This document shows, piece after piece, positions 25,360 to 32,928 of a stretch of 64,000 nt of DNA. The DNA is taken from NCBI GenBank assembly GCA_000526575.1, contig JAGI01000002.1, forward strand, positions 2,775,501-2,839,500. Direction: 5' to 3'. The notes under the pieces were generated by a model. That model had not been told where the DNA came from, searched no databases, and saw only the letters and a program-made list of their open reading frames with translations. Every line of letters begins with the position of its first letter. Position 1 is the stretch's first letter. Position numbers and translations under genes: made by a program. Origin of the DNA: Clostridium sp. 12(A) (lineage in GTDB: Bacteria; Bacillota; Clostridia; Lachnospirales; Lachnospiraceae).

Positions 25360-25782
25360 TTATTTAAATAAATTAATTGCGTTGCTTAAGTCATTTCTTA
25401 ATGCTTCAAGGATATCCATATCATTGAGCCCTAACTTCCCTGACTTGGCTAAATTGTTCAATTGAGTTAGCCTTTGTTGTGCTTTTGCTAAATGTGTCGA
25501 TGTACCCTCCAAAAATTCTTGTGTTAGTATACTGGCAGTCCCGCCATCACCAACTTTTGCACCCGGTCTATAAAGCTCATTAACTATTCTTCCTAAGTCT
25601 GAATTCTGTATCTTTGATAATAACTTATCTCTAGTGGAACCAGTGATTTCGGGCATTTTATCTAATAGTCCACTAACTTCACTACTACCTACACGTCCAC
25701 CCGTCCCCTCAATAGCCTCTCCTACCTTCCCAGCATTACCCGAACCCTCAGGTGGAGTACTGAGGTATCCGACAAACGGTGA
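25360..25782 (-). pseudogene. Toxin C-terminal domain, cassette V (no N-terminus)
   Basis: Opens with SPFVGYLSTPPEGSGN, then a linker (GEAIEGTGGRVGSSEVSGLL) and a helical tip with RPGAKVGDGGTASILTQEF, AKAQQRLTQLNNL and ILEALRNDLSNAINLFK. The GDGGTA...H..KA..R...L signature recurs at the C-terminus of several polymorphic toxins of Gram-positives. 140 codons are open but no proper start exists for the whole; an internal ATG (25656) gives a 98-residue piece that lacks a ribosome site. Confidence 0.62.
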
Positions 25783-25845
25783 AAATCTTTATTCAATTAA
25801 AAAAATTATAGCACGTCTTTGTGCTGTTTTTAAATAGAAAAATTA

Positions 25846-27069
25846 CTATTCTTTTTCTGGCAATGGTTCTCTGTATTCCGTCTTATTTTTCATCATTCCG
25901 TACACTATGTTCACCAAACGGCGCATGATGCAGACCAGTGCCTGAGACTTTGTCTTTCCTTCACCGATTTTTCGCATGTAATAGTCATAAAATACCGGAT
26001 GATTGGGTGCTCCGTTCTTTGGTCTGGACACCATGGTTACCGCCAGGAAATAAAACAGTCCATGTAACTGACGATTCCCTTGTCTGGAGCTTTGTTCCTT
26101 GCCTTTTCCGGCAGAACTGAACTTCACAGGGGCCACTCCTGCGAATCTTGCCAGCTTATCTGCATTGGAAAATCTTCGGATATCTCCGATTTCTGCAATC
26201 AGTTTGCTGGCAATAGAAGTTCCGATTCCAGGCATACTGGTCAGTTTATAATCAAAACTAAGCAGGATTTTCTCGATTTCTTTATCAAGCCCTGCCAATT
26301 CTTCTTTCTGATGTTCCAAGTCTCTTACAAGACTTATTGTTATAAAATCTCTGGATTCCTGATATTCCCGAAAGGTATCTCCATCATTATGAATACAGTC
26401 CAAAATCAACTCCGCTTTATCTTTTCTGATTATCGGAGACATTTCTTTGAATTCCATCGTTAGTTCTTCAGCCGTCTTCTCTCGCAAATGGACAGGGGAC
26501 GGGTAGGTCTTCCAGAAATACATGGCACATTTCCCGTCTATCTCGCTGAAGAACTTACTGTAACTGGGATATGCCATGGATATCTGCTCATGGAGTCCAT
26601 TCTTAAACCGGATACCGTCTTTCACCAGTAAATCTCTGCGATTCACCAGCTGTGCCAGCGTCCATTCGTTATCTTTTGGTTTTGCATCTGGCAAGGTATG
26701 TAACTGGTTAATCAGAACCGTTCCCACGCAATACGCATCATACTCATCATTTTTTCGATACATGGGTGCACTTTTTCTCTGGTCATAAGCCAGGGCAGGA
26801 TTGATGTCTTTTACGATATATCCATTTTCAATGAGCCAAACAGCTAAGCTTCTACCATAACCGTAAGCATTCTCTAGCCCATAAATGGGATTTAATCCAA
26901 GAATACTGGATTTTCTGTTCACCTTTTCTGCCAGCTTTTTAAATTCACTGGGCTTGTTTTCTATCACAACAACCTCTAACTTTTCATTCCAGCAGTTCAC
27001 CATCACTGCGGTATGGGTTTCCTTATGCAGGTCAATCCCTACATAAAGCAAATTTTCTCTTCTCTGCAA
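25846..27069 (-). CDS. IS110-family transposase (DEDD), copy D
   Basis: The 407-residue protein is closely similar to copy A and keeps the DEDD residues (GIDLHKETH, GLENAYGYG, KNDEYDAYC) and the transposase-20 domain (SMPGIGTSIASK, FAGVAPVKFSSAG). Differences from copy A are scattered, so the copies are not of very recent common origin. Start TTG at 27069 with GGAGG 7 nt upstream. Confidence 0.92.
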   Translation of the reverse strand: MQRRENLLYVGIDLHKETHTAVMVNCWNEKLEVVVIENKPSEFKKLAEKVNRKSSILGLNPIYGLENAYGYGRSLAVWLIENGYIVKDINPALAYDQRKSAPMYRKNDEYDAYCVGTVLINQLHTLPDAKPKDNEWTLAQLVNRRDLLVKDGIRFKNGLHEQISMAYPSYSKFFSEIDGKCAMYFWKTYPSPVHLREKTAEELTMEFKEMSPIIRKDKAELILDCIHNDGDTFREYQESRDFITISLVRDLEHQKEELAGLDKEIEKILLSFDYKLTSMPGIGTSIASKLIAEIGDIRRFSNADKLARFAGVAPVKFSSAGKGKEQSSRQGNRQLHGLFYFLAVTMVSRPKNGAPNHPVFYDYYMRKIGEGKTKSQALVCIMRRLVNIVYGMMKNKTEYREPLPEKE

Positions 27070-27960
27070 TTCTCTCCCTCCTGATCTTGTTTCCAACCAA
27101 TCAGTCCCCGTACCGGCAACCTCAGATGACAGCGTTAACTCTAATAAGTCCGCAAGGGTTCGACAGCCTATCTACAACAAACCAATGGGTGAAAAGACAA
27201 GTTATTTCTTTTATTGGTTGTTGATGTTAACTCTGTATCGAATGGATTGCAAGTTATTTCTGGATTTATTTTCAGGAGAAAAAACGGCAGAAAAAAGAAC
27301 GGAAAGGGAGCTACAGCAAGGGTTATTTTACCCCCTGTACCCCCGGCAGCCCCATTTTACCATAGAACTAATTTCCTGTAAATCCTATGGTTCACCATGA
27401 ACCATGGGGTGTAGGCAGAGATATCATAGACCAATGACAGCGCAGGTTTGATGTCACATTCTCGGTTAGCGCTGTGTCGCAAAATATCGCCCCTGTGTGA
27501 CCTTTAAAACCGATGGTGGAAATGTATGCCATTCAAGCCTTACTGAGCCTTGTTGGGCCTATTTGAAAAAATTTGCATTTCCCTTTTTATCTGATAAATG
27601 TTCGGATTACCCCTATCTACTGTTCATCTTCCTGTTGCTTTATCAGATAAATGTCGCATATATGCCAGTCTTCGCGATACATTAAGTCGCACATATGCAA
27701 CCAATTTTAAAATCTGGTGACATAAAATTTCCGTTCATTTCTCGCCCTAAAATAAAGGTGAACCATGGGGTCGAAAATGATGCAGGTTAAAGAGCCGGGG
27801 TCAAAGTCCTCCCCGGCTCAGGTTACATCAGCCCGCAATGCGGACTGAAAGGACTTTTTCAGCGGGGTCGGATTCCTGGTTTGGGGTCGTGATCAGGGTT
27901 ACACTTGTGCGTAAATCCCATTTACACAAAAAAGTTACGGGGTCATGAACGACTCCTTTA
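27070..27960 (-). ncRNA. Non-coding left end of IS110 copy D with candidate bridge RNA
   Basis: The outer 220 bp (about 27740-27960), read on the minus strand, form a run of stem-loops: GGAGTC/GACCCC, TTGTGTAAAT/ATTTACGCACAA, CTGAAA/TTTCAG, CCGCA/GCGG and GAGCCGGGG/CCCCGGCTC. The order of short loops and internal bulges is what a bridge RNA with target- and donor-binding loops would need. Copy B shares most of these. The call is structural inference. Confidence 0.45.
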
Positions 27961-28108
27961 AAACCATAGCTAGTAAATCGAGACAATAAGCATTCCGTGA
28001 ATTTGTTTAATCTATTTGCCCAATTCAACGCATTTGTTTTTAGTAGTTTCTGGTATCGACTTTCTGACACTATTTCGATATCGTATGTTCACAAAGGAGG
28101 GAAGCATA

Positions 28109-28384
28109 ATGACCGAGCAGGATCTACTGAATATGTTTATTCAAGAGCGTATCAATATATTGATTGACACATTCCATAAAAACAAGCCTGATAAATCCGA
28201 ACGGGAAGAGGAACGGATTTTGCAAGCTGAGATTTTCATTGAAAATTTGCCCAGTAAGGAAAAAGAGCTAGTTGAAAATTACATTGACTCTTTCATAAGT
28301 TTACTTGCATCAGAAAATATTTTTCTGTATCGACATGGATTCTTGGATGGAGTGAAGCTCATGAAATTTATTTACAAACAATAA
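28109..28384 (+). CDS. Small DUF6809-like protein of unknown function
   Basis: The 91-residue protein is the only plus-strand gene in the toxin region. It has an AAGGAGG ribosome site 8 nt before the ATG. It is helical and acidic, with ERINILIDTFHKNK near the start and YIDSFISLLASENIFLYRHGF then GVKLMKFIYKQ at the end. The F..GF..G..LM pattern resembles the DUF6809 family of Firmicutes, a tentative match. It ends at the array hairpin at 28399. Confidence 0.6.
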   Translation: MTEQDLLNMFIQERINILIDTFHKNKPDKSEREEERILQAEIFIENLPSKEKELVENYIDSFISLLASENIFLYRHGFLDGVKLMKFIYKQ

Positions 28385-28398
28385 TATTTATAAAAAAC

Positions 28399-28439
28399 AC
28401 CTCCAAACTGATTTCTCTAGTCTAAATCAGCTTGGAGGT
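28399..28439. terminator. Array-end hairpin, copy 2 (bidirectional terminator)
   Basis: ACCTCCAAACTGATTT pairs with AAATCAGCTTGGAGGT. The 14-bp core stem is identical to the hairpin at 16447-16486. It lies between the convergent ends of the plus-strand small gene and the minus-strand spike/toxin operon, with an A-tract (T-tract on the minus strand) on its left side. Confidence 0.75.
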
Positions 28440-28480
28440 AAACATAACCACGAGATTCTTTTTTGTCGTAGGTGCAACCT

Positions 28481-29089
28481 TTATATGATTATTACTTCTT
28501 TTACCTTGTTACCTGATATAGTTCTTAGTTCTCCATCAATCATAATGCTTGTATTATAAAACATTGTTTTTTCTAAACCCATAAGATCTTTAAACTGTGT
28601 TTCATATAAATAACAATTCTGAAATATCACATTATCAAATACAGAATTATTAAAATTTGTTCTACTTAAATCTGTTTTTTCAAATATTACATTTTTAAAT
28701 TTTGCATGTCCAATATGGCAATTTTTAAACATCGAATTCTCTATTCTTAAATGCTCAAAGCTTGTTTCATAAAAACTTGTTCTAAATGCATCAATATTCT
28801 TAATATCTGACTTTAAGAATCTAGCATAGTCAGCCATTCCTTTTCGAAATATATTATTTTCAAATACACATTCATCAAAAAAGCTGCCACACAAAGAGGC
28901 ACCACTTAAATAAACCTCTGCAAAATTGCATTTTTTAAAATTCACTTCCAAAAATTTGCTATTATTCAAGTCGTAATTTGTAAAAATAATGTTATCAAGA
29001 CATATATCTTCATATAAAAGTTCACATGGTTCCTTAGATATACCCGTTGAATAGTCAGTATACCGTTTTAAATTTTCCAATAAATCCAT
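28481..29089 (-). CDS. Pentapeptide-repeat protein, candidate immunity to the cassette VI toxin
   Basis: The 202-residue protein is built almost wholly of imperfect pentapeptide repeats (for example NFKKCNFAEVYLSGASL, SFEHLRIENSMFKNCHIGHA, TDLSRTNFNNSVFDNVIF), predicting a right-handed beta-helix. Its AGGAGGT ribosome site overlaps the toxin stop codon (TGAGGAGGT), so the two are translated together. Position and coupling make it the probable immunity factor; pentapeptide proteins can mimic nucleic acid or shield targets. It is the last gene of the spike operon. Confidence 0.72.
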   Translation of the reverse strand: MDLLENLKRYTDYSTGISKEPCELLYEDICLDNIIFTNYDLNNSKFLEVNFKKCNFAEVYLSGASLCGSFFDECVFENNIFRKGMADYARFLKSDIKNIDAFRTSFYETSFEHLRIENSMFKNCHIGHAKFKNVIFEKTDLSRTNFNNSVFDNVIFQNCYLYETQFKDLMGLEKTMFYNTSIMIDGELRTISGNKVKEVIII

Positions 29090-29100
29090 TACTTACCTCC

Positions 29101-30786
29101 TCACGGCCACAAAATAACTTTATCCAGTAACCCTTGTTTAGTTATCTCATTCAATAATTCAGTTTTGTGTGCTAAACTTAGATTCGAAGTATCAAGCATT
29201 ACATTTTCATTTTTACTTATTGAATCAAGAATGCTATCCATCGATTTTTGGAGTGTATAACCGCCTTTACTAGGCTTATAATTTGAGTTAAATGATTTAA
29301 CATCCCAAGCTTGACCATTTTTATCAAAAAATTCAGCTGCCCCCGATGGATCTCTAGTTAATGGACCAGCAACCTTTCCTCTTTCTTCTAAACTCAAACC
29401 AACTTTTTGTTCAAGTAGCCCTTGATCTATGTCATATTGTCTTGTAGACCCTGCATGTGCAGGGTCATGAGCCAAAGAATCCAACTCCGCTTTGTTTCTT
29501 CCCCCTGTGTAGTTACCTATATCATCATAAAGCTTACCCGAACCCTTTTTAACGCCTTCTTCTAATACCTCACCAACACCTCTATTAGCAGTCAACACAT
29601 CTTCTGTTTTTGTAATGCTGACTCCACCCTCATCAATTAATGCAGAAACCTCGCTACCTGTCTTGGCCAGTGCCTCCGTTTTCTGGGCTCCTTGAGCAGC
29701 TTCTGCACCTTTTATTGCTTTCCCTATTGCTGAAAATGCCGCAAGTGATGCCAATTCAAAAATAATTCTTCCCTTAACTCTTGCTTTCTCCTGGGGAGTG
29801 GCTTCAGTGACATAATGTTTTGTATAGTTTGCTGCTTTATCCAATAATGCCGGGATAATAACGGGACTTTTTGTTACCAGATTAAATAAATTTTTTTCAG
29901 CTTCATAAGGATCTATAATGATTTCTATTATTGAATTAGCCATTCCAGCTCCGCCATCGATCAATGCTCCACCAGCATTAGCCCCAATCACAGATGCCAT
30001 ATTCGTATTATTTGTTATATTTTGGTATGTAGACATTACATCTGCTTGATTTAGAATACCGCCTCCACGACCTCCGTACATGAAATAATTCATCATGGCA
30101 AGCATATTGTTCATTTCTGGGGTTTCCAGTGGTAAAGGCCCATGCTCCTTATAATCACTGCTGTTGGTAAATGCTCCAATTAAGTTTGAAGCTATAGGAA
30201 CCTGAGCATTATATGCATCATTTCCAGCTTGATTAAATTTGGCTTTTATATCAGCTTTTAACAGCTCATACGGAATTTTAAGATTAAGGCTTTTGTATTC
30301 CGGCGGAGTCATTACTCTTAACACCTTAAGAAAACCTGGCATCGCTCCCATGCTTGAATTCGCATTGAAAGCGATACGAAAAGCATCACTCTTCACCGCT
30401 CCTCGTATGATATCCTCTAATTTACTTGCTTCATTTCCTTTATACTCCTCCAAAAGCTTAACATTTTCTTCCTGGGGAGCTGGGCTATTGCTTGATGTAC
30501 TAAGCTGTTTCGCTTGATTATTGCTGCTTGATTGAGGTGTAGACGCCACTTCTTTTTTAGCAGGTGCCACTGTCTTGGGAAGTGCCAATGCTTTTTGTAC
30601 CTGGCTGAAGCCAGACTTAACTGCAGGCGAATTAACCACAGGAAGTAATTTGGCTGCTGCTTTGCCCAGGGTGGAATTTTGAAGATTTTTTATTTGAGGC
30701 TGAAACGCTTTTTTGGCAGACTCTAAAACTGGTTTTACACACTTTGATATTACGTTCTTAGTAACTTTTAACAGATTATTTAGCAT
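29101..30786 (-). CDS. Polymorphic toxin with C-terminal nuclease-like domain (full length)
   Basis: The 561-residue protein has a basic helical N-terminus (residues 1-60), a low-complexity S/T/P/Q linker (about 75-105), a helical middle with glycine-rich segments (YGGRGGGILNQADV; NAGGALIDGGAGMANS) and a C-terminal toxin domain from about residue 440 (DPAHAGSTRQYDIDQGLLEQ ... AEFFDKNGQAWDVKSFNSNY ... LDTSNLSLAHKTELL ... DKVILWP). The DVKSF / LDTxNLS / KVILWP end resembles CdiA-type tRNase tips, so a nuclease is likely. It lacks the SPFVGYLSTPPEG motif of the orphan tips. AGGAGGT precedes the ATG. Confidence 0.7.
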   Translation of the reverse strand: MLNNLLKVTKNVISKCVKPVLESAKKAFQPQIKNLQNSTLGKAAAKLLPVVNSPAVKSGFSQVQKALALPKTVAPAKKEVASTPQSSSNNQAKQLSTSSNSPAPQEENVKLLEEYKGNEASKLEDIIRGAVKSDAFRIAFNANSSMGAMPGFLKVLRVMTPPEYKSLNLKIPYELLKADIKAKFNQAGNDAYNAQVPIASNLIGAFTNSSDYKEHGPLPLETPEMNNMLAMMNYFMYGGRGGGILNQADVMSTYQNITNNTNMASVIGANAGGALIDGGAGMANSIIEIIIDPYEAEKNLFNLVTKSPVIIPALLDKAANYTKHYVTEATPQEKARVKGRIIFELASLAAFSAIGKAIKGAEAAQGAQKTEALAKTGSEVSALIDEGGVSITKTEDVLTANRGVGEVLEEGVKKGSGKLYDDIGNYTGGRNKAELDSLAHDPAHAGSTRQYDIDQGLLEQKVGLSLEERGKVAGPLTRDPSGAAEFFDKNGQAWDVKSFNSNYKPSKGGYTLQKSMDSILDSISKNENVMLDTSNLSLAHKTELLNEITKQGLLDKVILWP

Positions 30787-30806
30787 GCAGACGTACCTCC
30801 TATATT

Positions 30807-31925
30807 TTACACCTCCAGAAGAATCTGTTCAAGTTGATCTCTGCTAAGATTAGCTTCTGATATCTGTTTCTTTGTAAAACGGCTATCATATAAGGCAGCC
30901 TCATTAAAATTACAACCTTCCATGATTGCATTACGAAAATCAGCCCCCATAAATACTCCTCTAAAAAAGCTGGCTCCCCGTAAATCACAATCTCTAAAGC
31001 TGCTTCCGGTATACCCCTCCTGCTGCCATGGTTCTAGCTCACTTTTTCCATGATAACTGAGGCCGTAGGAGAAGTTAGCATTCTTTAGATCCGCTCCGGT
31101 AAAATCTGTATTATGTAACATGCAGCCTGAAAGGGAAGCTCCTTCCATGTTGCAGTATCGGAACCGGGACCCAATCAGACGGCTAAAGTTAAAGTTGGTA
31201 TTTTTAAGTAAACCACGCCGAAAATCAGAATAGTGAAAATTATGGCAGTAAAGCAATGTATTGCTTAAATTCATATCTTTATAATCTTCAAACAAATAAG
31301 AATCTTCCTGATTATCAGTAAGCATTTTTCTTATTTCGTCCAGATTCCTACCTTGCTGTTCCTGATAAACCAGATCTCCAGGCTCCATGTATTCTCCTGT
31401 TCTAATCTGAAAGCCTTCTTCCTTAGGCATACTTAAAAAATTCTCTGTTTCTGTTGCCTCTCCAATGGAGTAAAGTATAAGTTCTCTTAAATACCGGTAA
31501 AAATATGGGACCATTTCCTGCATCAACCAATCAACCTCTGGCATTGTTACACGCCCTACGTATTGTTTTGCCCTTTGACAAAGTTTGTCCCAGAGCTTTC
31601 CATAGAGGAAGAACAGCCTGCCCAGTTGAAGCTCACCTACCCATATTCCACCATGTAAATACCAGCCACGATCGTAAAAGATAATAGGACAACGATATAC
31701 ACCCTGAACCAAATCCGTTCTTAATAAATGAATCATTATATATCCTGGAATCATTTCTGGTGCGGCTTTTTTGTAAGCTTCACAAGCCTTTGAAAATTCT
31801 CTGACAAAATGAATACGAAACTCATCCTTCATATCCTGAAACATAGCTTCTGTCTCTAACTGTATATCCGATAAACACGGTTCTATATCTTTTTCCCTAA
31901 AACGCTCTAATGATTTTTTCTCCAT
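30807..31925 (-). CDS. Pentapeptide-repeat protein, possible toxin-loading adaptor
   Basis: The 372-residue protein has a globular helical N-terminal domain (about residues 1-200, with a W/Y-rich patch DRGWYLHGGIWVGELQLGRLFFLYG) and a C-terminal pentapeptide-repeat domain (from about 215: MNLSNTLLYCHNF, LKNTNFNFSRLIGSRFRY, HNTDFTGADLKNANF, RDCDLRGASFFRG). In Gram-negative T6SS a domain plus pentapeptide repeats acts as effector adaptor; the same role here is inference from its place directly upstream of the toxin. Confidence 0.72.
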   Translation of the reverse strand: MEKKSLERFREKDIEPCLSDIQLETEAMFQDMKDEFRIHFVREFSKACEAYKKAAPEMIPGYIMIHLLRTDLVQGVYRCPIIFYDRGWYLHGGIWVGELQLGRLFFLYGKLWDKLCQRAKQYVGRVTMPEVDWLMQEMVPYFYRYLRELILYSIGEATETENFLSMPKEEGFQIRTGEYMEPGDLVYQEQQGRNLDEIRKMLTDNQEDSYLFEDYKDMNLSNTLLYCHNFHYSDFRRGLLKNTNFNFSRLIGSRFRYCNMEGASLSGCMLHNTDFTGADLKNANFSYGLSYHGKSELEPWQQEGYTGSSFRDCDLRGASFFRGVFMGADFRNAIMEGCNFNEAALYDSRFTKKQISEANLSRDQLEQILLEV

Positions 31926-31969
31926 AATAGTTCCATCATACCCATGAGAAAGGTTTTCTTCTTATTGAT

Positions 31970-32239
31970 TTAGGCATTGTAGCCAAGATTCTTTCTCTCT
32001 TTAATGTCATTTTTTATTTCTATGAATTTATCTTTAGATATTTCTATGTAGCTCCCGCATCTGGGACATTCTACGCAATAGGTTACACGATAAGGAATCA
32101 TCGGAATGAAATACAAAGTGAACCAGGTTGTGTTTTTACTTAACTTCCACATGGAAGTGGTATTACAGTATCCGCAGCCCTTTTCCATTACGTCACCATT
32201 TCTATTTTTTGTTACTTTACCAAATCCCCAGATAATCAT
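31970..32239 (-). CDS. Small zinc-ribbon protein
   Basis: The 89-residue protein has two CxxC-type knuckles (CGYC at about 22-25; CVECPRCG at about 56-63) around a hydrophobic TTWFTLYFIPMIPYRVTY segment. This matches small zinc-ribbon proteins of the zinc-ribbon-15 type, common and uncharacterised in Firmicutes. It lies inside the spike operon between the putative chaperone and the adaptor; its ribosome site is weak. Confidence 0.65.
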   Translation of the reverse strand: MIIWGFGKVTKNRNGDVMEKGCGYCNTTSMWKLSKNTTWFTLYFIPMIPYRVTYCVECPRCGSYIEISKDKFIEIKNDIKERKNLGYNA

Positions 32240-32293
32240 TCTAATCTCACTTTCTGTATTTATTAGTAATCTAATACGATTGCTAAGGGTCTC

Positions 32294-32908
32294 TTAAGCA
32301 TCTGTTTCCTTTAAGGTCTCCAGTATCTGCATCATAATCTGCTGCCATTGCTTCTTTTCCTTGATGCTGCAATCAAAAGATCCAATGACCAATCCATCTC
32401 TGACCGCACGCAAAAACAACAGGTGATAGCAGTCTCCGTCAATCAAAGGAATATCCATAGAAAAGGTGCTAACAAGATTCTCTCCGTCTCCTATGGTTTT
32501 CTTCTCTTCAATGGCAGAGGCAGGGTATAAGCGTTTCATTTCCCTTGATAATACATCTCTTACTTCCGTAACTTCTTTCGGTTTTATCTCCCCCTTCTCC
32601 AAGGTGAAGGTAATGGAAATATCTCCGCTTTCATTGCTGTAGACCCACTCCGGTCCTTCCGGGCCTGGATATTTAACTGCTTTTAACTCCTCATTCATTT
32701 CCTCAAATCGGGTGGGTAGCAGCATGGTTAGACGCCCATCAAGGATTGTCCTCTCTTCCAGCTCAAGAGTCTCATATTTAACCACAACATATCCATTTGA
32801 AATATCATTTTCTATTTGATAAAGAGCTTCCTTTAAAGCTTCCTGGGATGCTGCCTGTTCCAACTTTCTTTTATTCCTTATAATCTCTTCTGCATAGATT
32901 TCGCTCAT
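32294..32908 (-). CDS. Possible Eag/DcrB-like (DUF1795-type) effector chaperone
   Basis: The 204-residue soluble protein has a short helical N-terminus and a C-terminal domain (about 55-200) with RLTMLLPTRFEEMNEELKAV, KYPGPEGPEWVYSNESGDIS and a final amphipathic helix (KQWQQIMMQILETLKE). The layout of alternating strands ending in a helix recalls the DcrB/DUF1795 fold, to which T6SS Eag chaperones belong. The match is from pattern memory and tentative; the context of VgrG, PAAR and toxin genes fits. Confidence 0.5.
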   Translation of the reverse strand: MSEIYAEEIIRNKRKLEQAASQEALKEALYQIENDISNGYVVVKYETLELEERTILDGRLTMLLPTRFEEMNEELKAVKYPGPEGPEWVYSNESGDISITFTLEKGEIKPKEVTEVRDVLSREMKRLYPASAIEEKKTIGDGENLVSTFSMDIPLIDGDCYHLLFLRAVRDGLVIGSFDCSIKEKKQWQQIMMQILETLKETDA

Positions 32909-32928
32909 TTCTTTCTCCTCGCCAAACT

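Larger units (their letters stand above)
25783..27960 (-). mobile_element. IS110-family element, copy D (intact transposase)
   Basis: Complete copy with an intact transposase, 3' hairpin AGCAC-GTGCT with T-tract near 25800-25826, and about 890 bp of non-coding 5' sequence ending near the GGGGTCATGAACGACTCC segment at 27940-27957. The right end abuts SPFVGYLSTPPEG of cassette V. The outer end lies in intergenic DNA, not in a toxin gene. Limits are approximate. Confidence 0.8.

Noticed and set aside
27890..27960. Seven-nucleotide match between an IS110 copy D loop (ATCCGAC) and the toxin motif DNA (GTCGGAT)
   Set aside because: A 7-nt match in a few hundred bases is expected by chance, and copy A keeps only 5 nt of it; not used as evidence for guidance.
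22620..27960. Direct repeats in the array as a possible CRISPR
   Set aside because: The repeats are kilobase-scale IS110 copies, with no short regularly spaced repeats and no cas genes.
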